Shown one piece after another: positions 1-7,228 of a stretch of DNA of 15,771 nt. The notes under the pieces are model-generated. The model worked only from the letters and a program-made list of their open reading frames with translations. It was not told the origin of the DNA and did not search any database. The translations under genes and the position numbers were made by a program. The first letter of the stretch is position 1; each line of letters begins with the position of its first letter. Source of the stretch: Planctomycetales bacterium (GTDB lineage Bacteria > Planctomycetota > Planctomycetia > Isosphaerales > Isosphaeraceae). The stretch spans positions 1-15,771 of the forward strand of contig DAIDJI010000041.1 of NCBI GenBank assembly GCA_027451455.1, given 5' to 3'.

Positions 1-1
1 T

Positions 2-676
2 CGCGCCATCAGCATCGGCGGCCGGTTCGCGTTCCAGGACGCCGGCGAGACGGCCAACACCCAGATCGCGCTGCTGGACTTCCGCCCAGCCCCGATCATA
101 TGCGAGGTCCGTAACGTGACCGCCGGCAAGAGCGGCGCATCGATCGGCAAGTTCCGCGGGCGGACCGGCGGCATCGTGATCGACTGCGAGGGCGGCTATT
201 TTGCGGGTGACGCCTCTGGCGGGGCCCTTTTCGATCGTCAGGGCAAGAAGATCCGCGACCTCGGCAAGGGCGACAGCCCCGCCGCGCTGGAGCGGGCCCA
301 CCTCTCCGCGTTCCTCGCCGCCGTCCGCAGCCGGAAGGCCAGCGACCTGGCGGCCGAAGCGCTCGAGGGTCATCGCTCGACGGCCTGCTGCCACCTGGCA
401 AACGTCTCCCACCGGCTTGGCAAGCCATCCTCCCCCGAGGCCATCCGATCGGCGATCAGCGGCGAGGCCGACCTGGCCGATGCCTTCGAGCGCTGCCGCG
501 ATTATCTCCGGGCCAACGGCGTGGACCTCGGCGCCACCCCGGCCACACTCGGGCCCTGGGTGACTTTCGATGAGACGCAAGGCCGCTTCGTCGGCGACTC
601 CGCCGACGCCGCCAACCAGCTCTCACGGCGCGAATATCGCAAGCCGTTCGTCGTCCCCGACCTCACCGCCGGATGA
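2..676 (+). CDS. Gfo/Idh/MocA family oxidoreductase, C-terminal part
   Basis: The reading frame is open from the first bases of the window and ends at TGA 674-676, leaving 224 residues of a protein whose start lies upstream. The visible part is the C-terminal substrate-binding and dimerisation half of a Gfo/Idh/MocA NAD(P)-dependent sugar or polyol dehydrogenase. The N-terminal Rossmann domain with the nucleotide-binding glycines is outside the window. Landmarks are GETANTQIALLDF near the start, and HLSAFLAAVRSR followed by a conserved helix (EALEGHRSTACCHLANVS) at about residues 100-140, which are typical of planctomycete members. Many planctomycete relatives are secreted with a Tat signal; that cannot be tested here. 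The substrate is unknown. A large hairpin follows at 717-761. Family call is confident, substrate is not. Confidence 0.88.
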   Translation, partial: RAISIGGRFAFQDAGETANTQIALLDFRPAPIICEVRNVTAGKSGASIGKFRGRTGGIVIDCEGGYFAGDASGGALFDRQGKKIRDLGKGDSPAALERAHLSAFLAAVRSRKASDLAAEALEGHRSTACCHLANVSHRLGKPSSPEAIRSAISGEADLADAFERCRDYLRANGVDLGATPATLGPWVTFDETQGRFVGDSADAANQLSRREYRKPFVVPDLTAG

Positions 677-716
677 GCCGACCGACCTCGTTCGTCCTGG
701 AGTCCGTTGAGCCGGC

Positions 717-761
717 ACGTCCGCCTCTCCTAACCCCTGAGGAGAACGGTGGGGCGGACGT
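717..761 (+). terminator. Large imperfect hairpin downstream of the oxidoreductase, possible terminator
   Basis: A perfect 9-base outer stem, ACGTCCGCC at 717-725 with GGCGGACGT at 753-761, directly abuts an inner 6-base stem, TCTCCT at 726-731 with AGGAGA at 740-745. The inner loop is 8 bases and a 7-base bulge lies on the 3' side. It starts 40 bases after the oxidoreductase stop, in a gap between convergent genes, which suits a terminator. No T-tract follows, so an intrinsic terminator is not proven. It lies just past the end of the transposase relic and could instead belong to that element. Confidence 0.45.
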
Positions 762-767
762 TGAGCG

Positions 768-1016
768 GCCTCGACCGGTGATACATCGGACGAGGTGCTC
801 AAGGACCGCCAGGACCTTGTCGTGAGGGAGCTTGGAGTTGAATCAGGGCGTCCCCCTGGACTCGGAGAATCGGGTCTAGCAGATGCGGCCATAGAGCAGG
901 CTCTGGTGAGCCTTGCCGAATCGGTCGATGACGAGAAGGTTGTCCCCGCCTGCCGGCCTTAGGCATCGCAGTCCGGGTTCTGGCGAGCAGAAGTTCGCGA
1001 GGTTGTCCGTGGGCAT
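768..1016 (-). pseudogene. Decayed transposase start (IS1-like zinc-finger/HTH N-terminus), two in-frame stops
   Basis: Reading the minus strand from ATG 1014-1016 gives MPTDNLANF, then DNLLVIDRFGKAHQSLLYGR, a cysteine, RFSESRGTP and KLPHDKVLAVLEHLV. This follows the pattern I know from the N-terminal zinc-finger plus helix-turn-helix region of IS1-like transposases common in planctomycetes: a GNL-type segment, a LLYC-like segment, RFSE-x-x-GTP-L-F, then LP-x-x-K-x-x-x-x-L-x-H-L. The frame is broken by TAG at 876-878 (codon 47) and TGA at 843-845 (codon 58), both inside the conserved block. Only one cysteine of the expected zinc ligands is obvious around the break. Similarity fades near 768, and the catalytic DDE part is absent. 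This is an ancient truncated relic. The exact IS family is not settled by eye. Confidence 0.6.
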
Positions 1017-1036
1017 GGCGAATCCTGGGCAGATCC

Positions 1037-1189
1037 GTGAGTCGCGATCAGCTCCTGGACGAGCATATCAAATCATTGCTAGAATCTCATTCCATAGTCG
1101 ACGGACACGACCGGAGATCGGCTGAAGAGGAAATCACAGACGCCATTCAGCCCGTGCTGGGGATCGACGTTGAAATCAACGCCGGATAA
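1037..1189 (+). CDS. Possible small ORF of unknown function
   Basis: GTG at 1037 opens a 50-codon frame ending in TAA at 1187-1189. The product would be acidic and helical in character, with LLDEHIKSLLESHSIVDG in the first half and AEEEITDAIQPVLGIDVE near the end. Third-position GC is lower than in the neighbouring genes. No strong ribosome site precedes the GTG, and no family is recognised. It lies between two decayed minus-strand fragments, so it may be debris rather than a gene. Confidence 0.2.
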   Translation: MSRDQLLDEHIKSLLESHSIVDGHDRRSAEEEITDAIQPVLGIDVEINAG

Positions 1190-1221
1190 GAGGCTCGGGC
1201 CATGATCGACCTGTCAACGCG

Positions 1222-1440
1222 TTACGAGCAAGATCGACGCGATAAACATCTCCGAGGCGCGCCTTCTTCGGCCGCGATTGCCAGCGTGAGCGGCAACCCC
1301 TCGGCGAGGGTTTTGCTCAGCAACGCGATGATCTCCACGGCGGGGATCGCCGCGAACAGGGTGCGATCCCCCGCGATTCGGAGTGGAAACCGCTGCTTGA
1401 TCGCCCGGATCGCGGAGTCGCGGTACGACGAAGCTGTCTC
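1222..1440 (-). pseudogene. Coding-like fragment without a start, unrecognised
   Basis: The minus-strand frame between TAG (1441-1443) and TAA (1222-1224) encodes about 72 residues with strong protein character. It includes SAIRAIKQRFPLRIAGDR, TLFAAIPAVEIIALLSKTL and AEGLPLTLAIAAEEGA. Most codons from 1270 to 1420 end in G or C, as in real genes of this window. There is no ATG or GTG near its beginning. Past about 1260 a neighbouring frame (SEMFIASILLVTR, stop at 1214-1216) looks more natural than the tail of this one. That suggests a frameshifted remnant of a larger gene. I do not recognise the family. It is upstream, on the same strand, of the transposase relic. Confidence 0.35.
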
Positions 1441-1477
1441 CTACGGACATCGGATTCCAGATGCCGCATCCCCTGGT

Positions 1478-2980
1478 TCAGGCCAGGATCTCGTTGACAA
1501 CCCGCCCGCCGACGTCGGTCAGCCGGAAATCCCGGCCCTGGAAGCGATACGTCAACCGAAAGTGATCGAGTCCAAGCTGATTGAGGATCGTCGCCTGGAT
1601 GTCGTGGACATGGACGCGGTCGGCAACCGGGGCAAAGCCGAACTCGTCCGTCTCGCCAAACGTGATCCCCGGACGGGTGCCGCCGCCGGCCATCCAGACG
1701 GTCATCGCGTCGATGTGATGATTGCGGCCGATCGACTCGCGGATCTCTCCCATCGGCGTCCGGCCGAACTCGCCACCCCAGACGACCAGCGTTTCATCGA
1801 GCAGCCCCCGCGCCTTCAGGTCGCGGATCAGCGCGGCACAGGGTCGATCGATCTCACGACAGACGGTGTCCAGATCGCGATTGATCGTCTGACCCGGGCC
1901 ACCGTGATGGTCCCAGTCCGTGTGATAAAGCTGGACGAACCGGACACCCCGCTCCACCAGCCGGCGAGCCAGGAGGCAGTTCGTCGCGAAGCTGGGCCTG
2001 CCCGGCTCGACACCGTAGAGCTTCAACGTCTCGGGCGTCTCAGAGGTGAGGTCGATCAGCTCCGGAGCGCTGGTCTGCATCCGATAAGCGACCTCGTACG
2101 AGTTGATCCGGGTGGCGATCTCGGGATCCTCAGTCGCGTCGAGATGTATCCGGTTGAGATCCTTGATCGTCTCGATGGTCCGTCGCTGGCGATCGACGGA
2201 GATCCCCTCGGGCGTGGCTAGGTTGAGGATAGGATCGCCACCCGAACGGAGCGGAACCCCCTGATACGACGAGGGCAAGAACCCGCTCGACCAGTTCACC
2301 GCACCGCCGCGCGGGCCGCGCGGACCCGATTGCAAGACGACGAAACCCGGCAGGTTGGAGGATTCGCTGCCGATCCCATATGTGACCCATGCCCCCATAC
2401 TCGGACGTCCAAACTGCACAGTCCCTGTGTTCGCGAAGAGCTTCGCCGGCGCATGGTTGAAGACGTCGGTGGCCGCCGTCTTGATGAATGTCAGGTCGTC
2501 TACGATCCGAGAGAGATGGGGCATCAACTCGGAGACCCACGCGCCCGATTGCCCATGCTGGGCGAACCGGCGGGTCGTCCCCATGAGCTTCGGCGGGTTC
2601 CGGGTGAACGTGTCCATGAACGCGAACCGACGCCCCTTGATGAACGACTCGGGGATTGGCTGTCCGCTGTAAACCTGAAGCCGGGGCTTGAAGTCGAACA
2701 TCTCGAGCTGGCTGGGCCCGCCCGCCATGAAGAGATAGATTACGTTTTTCGCCCGCGCCGGGAAGTGGCTGGGGCGGACGGCCAGCGGCTCGGAGTTTCC
2801 CCGTGCTGCGGCTTTTCGGGAACGGAGTACGGCCTCACGATCCGCAGCATTCGCCACGCCATCAGCACCGAAGAGGGACCCTAGCGCCATCGCGCCGATC
2901 CCAAGGCCGCAATCGACGAAGAAATGCCGGCGCGTGTGCTGGCGCAATGCCCTTGCCTGCCGTTCGCGATCGTCGATCAT
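1478..2980 (-). CDS. DUF1501 family protein, Tat-exported
   Basis: This 500-residue protein belongs to DUF1501 (PF07394), abundant in planctomycetes and related in fold to the alkaline phosphatase/sulfatase group. A twin-arginine export signal is visible: TRRHFF at residues 16-21 followed by the hydrophobic stretch GLGIGAMALGSLF. Family landmarks are NVIYLFMAGGPSQLEMFD at about 80-97, FNHAPAKLFANTG near 165, YHTDWDHHGG in the second half, GGEFGRTP near 400, and GRNHH shortly after. The histidine and aspartate residues in these motifs are probable metal ligands, by analogy with the superfamily. The start lies 38 bases downstream of the PSCyt1/DUF1549/DUF1553 stop, so the two are very likely co-transcribed. 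The genes occur as such pairs across planctomycetes. Substrate and reaction are not established. Family call is firm. Confidence 0.93.
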   Translation of the reverse strand: MIDDRERQARALRQHTRRHFFVDCGLGIGAMALGSLFGADGVANAADREAVLRSRKAAARGNSEPLAVRPSHFPARAKNVIYLFMAGGPSQLEMFDFKPRLQVYSGQPIPESFIKGRRFAFMDTFTRNPPKLMGTTRRFAQHGQSGAWVSELMPHLSRIVDDLTFIKTAATDVFNHAPAKLFANTGTVQFGRPSMGAWVTYGIGSESSNLPGFVVLQSGPRGPRGGAVNWSSGFLPSSYQGVPLRSGGDPILNLATPEGISVDRQRRTIETIKDLNRIHLDATEDPEIATRINSYEVAYRMQTSAPELIDLTSETPETLKLYGVEPGRPSFATNCLLARRLVERGVRFVQLYHTDWDHHGGPGQTINRDLDTVCREIDRPCAALIRDLKARGLLDETLVVWGGEFGRTPMGEIRESIGRNHHIDAMTVWMAGGGTRPGITFGETDEFGFAPVADRVHVHDIQATILNQLGLDHFRLTYRFQGRDFRLTDVGGRVVNEILA

Positions 2981-3018
2981 TTGAAAAGGCCCCGGAAAGT
3001 CGATCGAGCAGGATGCTC

Positions 3019-5499
3019 TTATTCGCGCGTCACGAACTCATCGAGGTTGAGCAGAATCCGCGCCAGGCCGATCCATTCCGGCGGCGGTGTGGATGCCGAT
3101 CGTTGGCTGTCCTTGCTGGAGGAGCGACCGGCCTTCAGATATCCTTCGAGCGTCCGACGTTCGGTATCCCGCGGACGGCGGCCAAGGCAGAGAAGGAAGG
3201 CATCTTCGATTCGATCGCCGTCCTCACGCAGCGACCGACAATCGTCGAGGATTCGAAGGGCCAGCCCCCGGGCGATCTCGACGAACGCCGGGTCGTTGAG
3301 CAGTGTCAGTGCCTGGAGCGGCGTGTTGGAACGCATCCGACGCGTGCAGGTCTGGACGCCCCCGGGGCCGTCGAAGGTCATCAGGAAAGAGTACGGCGTC
3401 GCGCGCCAGAAGAATGTGTAAAGGCCGCGTCGATATCGGTTCGGCCCAATGTCGGCCTTCCAGGGACGGTGCATCTGTCCGAGATTCATCACGCCATCGG
3501 GCTGGGGCGGGAAGACGCTCGGACCGCCGATGGCGCGGGTCAAGAGTCCGCTACAGGCGAGTGCGGAATCGCGGATCGACTCGGCATCAAGGCGCAACCG
3601 GGCCTGACGCCAGAGCAGGCGGTTGTCAGGATCGATTGCCTGCCCCTCGCGACGATTCCGCGACGTCTGCCGATACGTGGCGGATTCAATAATCAGCCGA
3701 TGAAGGTGCTTGAGACTCCAGCCGCTATCGATCAGTTCGCAGGCGAGCCAGTCGAGCAGTTCAGGATGGCTCGGAGGCGTCCCCTGGGTGCCGAAGTCGT
3801 TGTCTGTCTCGACGAGCCCCCGGCCGAAGTACGCCTGCCAGATCCGATTCACCGTGACCCGCGCCGTCAACGGATTGCGACGGTCGACCAGCCAACGCGC
3901 CAGATCGAGCCGGTCGAGGCGGTGGCCGTGGCTATCGGCATCAAGGGCTGGCAGGACTGAAGGAACGCCTGGCTCGACCGAATCGCCCTTGCGTGTGTAG
4001 TCGCCGCCCAGGTGGATGAAGGTTGGCCTCGGCTCGCCGCTGCGTTCGCGAACCACCATCGTCGTGACCCGCTTCGGAGCCCCGGTCCGGATTTTCTTCA
4101 AGGCGATCCGCTCGGCCTTGAAGAAAGGATCGCCCAGCAGCATCAATTCAATGAGGATTCGCTTCTGAGACGTTGTCCGGCCGTTCCGCGGCACGTCAAA
4201 CGCCAGCTTGGCGGCGATATCGACGTTCGTCTTGGCGTCGGGCGGCAGGGCTTCTTCCCATCGGCGCTGGCGTTCGTCGAGGTCCGGATAGCGTCGCTCC
4301 AGCTCGTCGTGGAACCGCTGAATCCGCTCATTGACCACCTTGCGCCTGGCCGTTTCGTCGGGCGAGTTAATCTCCAGTTCGGGCTCGTCGACGTTATTGA
4401 AAAAGGCGAACAGCCGATAATATTCGCGCTGGCTGATGGGATCATACTTGTGATCGTGGCACTGGGCGCAGCCGACCGTGAGGCCGAGGAAAACGGTCCC
4501 GGTGGTGTTCACACGATCGATGATCGACTCATCGCGGAACTGCTCGATGTCGATGCCGCCTTCCTGGTTGATCTGCGTATTGCGATGGAATCCGGTCGCG
4601 ACCCGATCGGTGAGGCGGGCATCTGGAATGAGGTCGCCGGCAATCTGATCGATGACGAACCGATCGAACGGCATGTCGGCATTCAAGGCGTCGATCACCC
4701 AGTCGCGATACTTCCAGATCGAGCGCGGGGCGTCGATGCTGTATCCGTTGGAGTCGGCGTAACGCGCCTGGTCGAGCCATGGGCGAGCCCAGCGTTCGCC
4801 GAAGTGGGGCGAGGCCAGCATTTGACTGACGGCTCGTTCGTAACGATCGGGCCCGCGATCGACCAGGAAGGCATCGAGTTCGTCCGGCGACGGCGGAAGA
4901 CCGGTCAGGTCGAGGCGAAGGCGACGGTACAGGACCGATGGTTCGGCCTCGGGCGACGGCTTCAGTTCGGCCGCTTCGAGCCGGGCGAGGATAAAGCGAT
5001 CGATCGGATTACGGGTCCAGCCGGGATTCTTGACCGACGGAATCTCCGACCGTTTCGGCGGCAGGAAGGCCCAGTGCTTCGCCGATGGTGGCACGCCGGC
5101 TTTTTCGTCCCGCATGCCCCGGGCGCCCTGGTCGACCCATTGCTGAATCATCGCGATTTCGGCATCGCTCAATCGTGGGCGATTGAGAGGCATCTGCTCG
5201 CCCGATCCCTCACCGCGGAGGGCGAGCACGATCTCGCTCTCGGCTCCTCGGCCGGGGACGATTACCGGGCCGTGCTTGCCCCCCTTGAGAGCGGCCTCGG
5301 CGGTGTCCAGGCGGAGCTTTGCCCGGGCCTGCTTCTCGCCGTGGCAGGAAACGCAATGTTGTGACAGCAAGGGTTTGATCTGGCGCGCGTAATCGACCTT
5401 GGCCGGTTCCGCGGCAAAGAGGGCCGTCGAGCCGACCCAGACCGCCAGCCAGGACGCGAAAACGCTACGAGAGGGCCCGATCCCGTTGTGGGCGCGCAT
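3019..5499 (-). CDS. Planctomycete cytochrome C (PSCyt1) + DUF1549 + DUF1553 protein
   Basis: The 826-residue product has a signal peptide (residues 1-30, cleavage likely after ALFAA), then a PSCyt1 domain with the haem-binding motif CVSCH at 49-53. DUF1549 follows, with NPIDRFILARLE and DLTGLPPSPDELDAF. It also has a second CxxCH, CAQCHDHKYDP, near 342-352. DUF1553 starts around 520 with ARWLVDRRNPLTARVTVNRIW and runs to LTLLNDPAFVE near the end. The protein should be exported and may bind haem c. The frame stays open upstream to ATG 5730, but I chose the ATG at 5497-5499. A signal peptide starts right there, the extension is polar and unlike the family, and the promoter candidate at 5590-5618 would lie inside a longer gene. 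It leads the pair with DUF1501. A role in breaking down complex polymers is often suggested for this family but is inference. Confidence 0.92.
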   Translation of the reverse strand: MRAHNGIGPSRSVFASWLAVWVGSTALFAAEPAKVDYARQIKPLLSQHCVSCHGEKQARAKLRLDTAEAALKGGKHGPVIVPGRGAESEIVLALRGEGSGEQMPLNRPRLSDAEIAMIQQWVDQGARGMRDEKAGVPPSAKHWAFLPPKRSEIPSVKNPGWTRNPIDRFILARLEAAELKPSPEAEPSVLYRRLRLDLTGLPPSPDELDAFLVDRGPDRYERAVSQMLASPHFGERWARPWLDQARYADSNGYSIDAPRSIWKYRDWVIDALNADMPFDRFVIDQIAGDLIPDARLTDRVATGFHRNTQINQEGGIDIEQFRDESIIDRVNTTGTVFLGLTVGCAQCHDHKYDPISQREYYRLFAFFNNVDEPELEINSPDETARRKVVNERIQRFHDELERRYPDLDERQRRWEEALPPDAKTNVDIAAKLAFDVPRNGRTTSQKRILIELMLLGDPFFKAERIALKKIRTGAPKRVTTMVVRERSGEPRPTFIHLGGDYTRKGDSVEPGVPSVLPALDADSHGHRLDRLDLARWLVDRRNPLTARVTVNRIWQAYFGRGLVETDNDFGTQGTPPSHPELLDWLACELIDSGWSLKHLHRLIIESATYRQTSRNRREGQAIDPDNRLLWRQARLRLDAESIRDSALACSGLLTRAIGGPSVFPPQPDGVMNLGQMHRPWKADIGPNRYRRGLYTFFWRATPYSFLMTFDGPGGVQTCTRRMRSNTPLQALTLLNDPAFVEIARGLALRILDDCRSLREDGDRIEDAFLLCLGRRPRDTERRTLEGYLKAGRSSSKDSQRSASTPPPEWIGLARILLNLDEFVTRE

Positions 5500-5589
5500 G
5501 CGAGGTTCATTCAACTCGATGGGGATGCGGGATGGCCGGATCGCTCTATGATGTCGAGACGTCCCGGCCGGTCGTTTGTGATCGTCTCC

Positions 5590-5618
5590 ATGATACTTGA
5601 GTGTCCGAGCGTTGACAA
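5590..5618 (-). promoter_or_regulatory. Sigma70-like promoter for the PSCyt1-DUF1501 unit
   Basis: On the minus strand, TTGTCA (5613-5618) and TATCAT (5590-5595) are separated by exactly 17 bases. Each matches the sigma70 consensus at five of six positions. Transcription would start near 5583 and leave about 84 untranslated bases before the ATG at 5499. It supports that start over the upstream ATG at 5730. No operator is evident. Confidence 0.55.
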
Positions 5619-5672
5619 ACACCCGCCACTTTTGTCCTCGATCGTCATTCCGGGTCGTTTGCTCAGGAAGAG

Positions 5673-5942
5673 GTGGCAGGCAATGCGGCGGTCGAGCATC
5701 GCCGCCTTCGGAACGACGACGCTCATCCACCTTGGACCGGTGATCCTCCAGTCGGGGACTGGCGGGCCGAGTTGGTTCTCGGTCTGGTTCAACGCCAGCG
5801 GGCTGCCCTGGGCATCCTCGGCCTCTTGCTCCCCTCGGCGGCTCGGGCCCTCGGGTGCGTCGTGCTGTGCGATCCCGGGGACGACGTTCCGGGCATCGAT
5901 TCCCTCGCCCCGCTGATGCTGGAAATCTCTACCGCCGGGTAA
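5673..5942 (+). CDS. Weak hypothetical ORF
   Basis: GTG at 5673 opens an 89-codon frame ending in TAA 5940-5942. Its second half reads like protein (LVLGLVQRQRAALGILGLLL, then CDPGDDVPGIDSLAPLML) and prefers G/C at third positions. An AGGA lies 4 bases before the GTG, which is too close for a good ribosome site. A minus-strand frame over 5511-5792 looks about equally plausible in the overlap. No family is recognised. It may be chance in GC-rich DNA. Confidence 0.18.
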   Translation: MAGNAAVEHRRLRNDDAHPPWTGDPPVGDWRAELVLGLVQRQRAALGILGLLLPSAARALGCVVLCDPGDDVPGIDSLAPLMLEISTAG

Positions 5943-6224
5943 CGGCTCGTCGAGTTGGATATCTGACGAACCGATACGCCGACTCTGGTCTCGCGGGTTG
6001 CCGATCTCGGACGGCCGTCGGTGAAGTGACCGAATCCTTCGGGTTCGATGCCGGTTCCCCGACGTTGGACAGGTCCCAATTTCAGGTCCCGCGACTCATG
6101 GCTTCCATGCAATGAGCTCCCACCCTCGTTGGCCGGGGTGGGCTTCCCTCGGGCCTTGTTCTCCAGATCGAGGTTCCGAGGCTCAATCCGGACGTTATTT
6201 TCCGAAGGAGGAACTGCGAATTCG
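5943..6224. other. Intergenic stretch without a supported gene
   Basis: I found no convincing coding region here on either strand; open frames are short and lack family signatures. The one structural element is a hairpin with 7-base arms, CCCACCC at 6119-6125 and GGGTGGG at 6136-6142, around a 10-base loop. No T-tract follows, so it is not called as a terminator. Confidence 0.5.
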
Positions 6225-6359
6225 ATGCGTTCTTATGGATTTGAGGAGAGGATCGGGTCGGCCGAACTCTCGCGACTCGAAATCTTCCGATCGCGTCGCG
6301 GGCTGACGGTCAGTCCTTGCGGCGTGGTTCTTTCAGAGATAGAGTTGGCTCCAGGGTAG
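6225..6359 (+). CDS. Possible 44-residue leader or small protein upstream of hisA
   Basis: The strong Shine-Dalgarno AAGGAGGA at 6205-6212 is the best in the window. It precedes ATG 6225 by 12 bases, which is somewhat long. The frame ends at TAG 6357-6359, only 25 bases before the hisA ATG. The product would begin MRSYGFEERIGSAELSRLE and end in SEIELAPG. It contains no run of histidines, so it is not a classical his attenuator leader. No family is recognised. It could be a real small gene translated ahead of hisA, or the ribosome site could be a relic. Confidence 0.3.
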   Translation: MRSYGFEERIGSAELSRLEIFRSRRGLTVSPCGVVLSEIELAPG

Positions 6360-6384
6360 GTTCCTTGGTGCTTCGGTGAAGATT

Positions 6385-7107
6385 ATGCAAGTGATTCCGG
6401 CGATCGACCTGCGGGGTGGGCATTGCGTCCGGCTCAGGCAGGGGGATTTCGACCAGGAGACGGTCTTCGGGGACGACCCCGCGGCGATGGCTGCACGCTG
6501 GGAGTCGGAGGGTGCCGGGCGGATCCATCTCGTCGACCTGGACGGTGCCAAGGCGGGCCGCCCGGTGAACGTCGAGGTGGTTCGCGCGATCCTCGACCGG
6601 GTCCGCGTGCCGTGCCAGCTCGGCGGCGGCATCCGCGATGAGGCGACGATCGCGGCCTGGCTGGAAGCAGGTATCGAGCGGGTCGTGGTGGGGACTCAGG
6701 CCCTGCGCGACCCGGAGTGGTTCGGCCGGATGGCCAACGACTATCCGGGCCGGCTGCTTCTGGGACTCGATGCACGCGATGGCCGGGTCGCGGCCGAGGG
6801 ATGGCTCGAAACCTCCGGGGTCGACGCCCTCTCGCTCGCCCTTCAGTTCGATGCGTTACCGATCGCCGGCATTATCTATACCGACATCGCCCGCGATGGA
6901 ATGCTCGAGGGCCCGAACCTCGAGTCGACCGCTGCGCTGGCGGAGGCCGTCCGTTCGCCCGTGATCGCCTCGGGTGGGGTCGGCAATCTCCAGGACATCG
7001 AGCGGCTGGCCACGCTCCCGATCGCCGGGTGCATTGTCGGCCGCGCCCTCTACGACGGTCGCTTCACGCTTAGCTCTGCTCTGCTCTCGGCAGGCCCCAG
7101 GCAGTAG
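6385..7107 (+). CDS. hisA: Phosphoribosylformimino-5-aminoimidazole carboxamide ribotide isomerase (HisA)
   Basis: HisA performs the Amadori isomerisation of ProFAR to PRFAR, the fourth step of histidine synthesis, in the cytoplasm. The 240-residue product has the usual length of this single-domain TIM barrel. Visible landmarks are IPAIDLRGG with catalytic Asp8, LVDLDGA at 49-55, QLGGGIR at 78-84 (first phosphate site), GLDARDG with the second catalytic Asp129, TDIARDGMLEGPN at 166-178, and ASGGVGN and VGRAL (second phosphate site) toward the end. I chose ATG 6385 because it gives the family-typical MQVIPAIDL start and has GGTGA 5 bases upstream; GTG 6376 would add three residues. The other his genes are not adjacent. 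An EF-G-like gene follows after 121 bases. HisA rather than HisF is favoured by the DLRGG and DGMLEGPN motifs. Confidence 0.95.
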   Translation: MQVIPAIDLRGGHCVRLRQGDFDQETVFGDDPAAMAARWESEGAGRIHLVDLDGAKAGRPVNVEVVRAILDRVRVPCQLGGGIRDEATIAAWLEAGIERVVVGTQALRDPEWFGRMANDYPGRLLLGLDARDGRVAAEGWLETSGVDALSLALQFDALPIAGIIYTDIARDGMLEGPNLESTAALAEAVRSPVIASGGVGNLQDIERLATLPIAGCIVGRALYDGRFTLSSALLSAGPRQ

Positions 7108-7228
7108 GCAATCGGCAGCGATTCCGCGTTCCCGGCTTTCTCCTTGCTCGTTCTGTTCGCTGCGGAGAATCGCGCCCCTGTCTCCTCACCGGCGGCCTGC
7201 CGGTCACAACATGAGGGGAGACGACTCG

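Noticed and set aside
4012..5364. A 450-codon plus-strand frame opposite the PSCyt1/DUF1549/DUF1553 gene, and others at 1202-2221 and 2803-3960
   Set aside because: They are antisense shadows of well-supported minus-strand genes and show no recognisable domain.
5500..5730. A 77-residue N-terminal extension of the PSCyt1 protein
   Set aside because: A signal peptide begins at 5499, the extension is polar and unlike the family, and a good promoter lies within it.
5511..5792. A 93-codon minus-strand frame containing LGHSSI, reminiscent of tyrosine recombinase C-termini
   Set aside because: It starts with TTG, lacks the recombinase R-H-R and Tyr context around the motif, and contains the promoter candidate for the downstream gene. 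The short match is probably chance.
7188..7204. Hairpin ACCGGC-5-GCCGGT between hisA and the EF-G-like gene
   Set aside because: It is a short stem with no T-tract, expected by chance in GC-rich DNA, and lies just before the ribosome site, so it was not called as a terminator.
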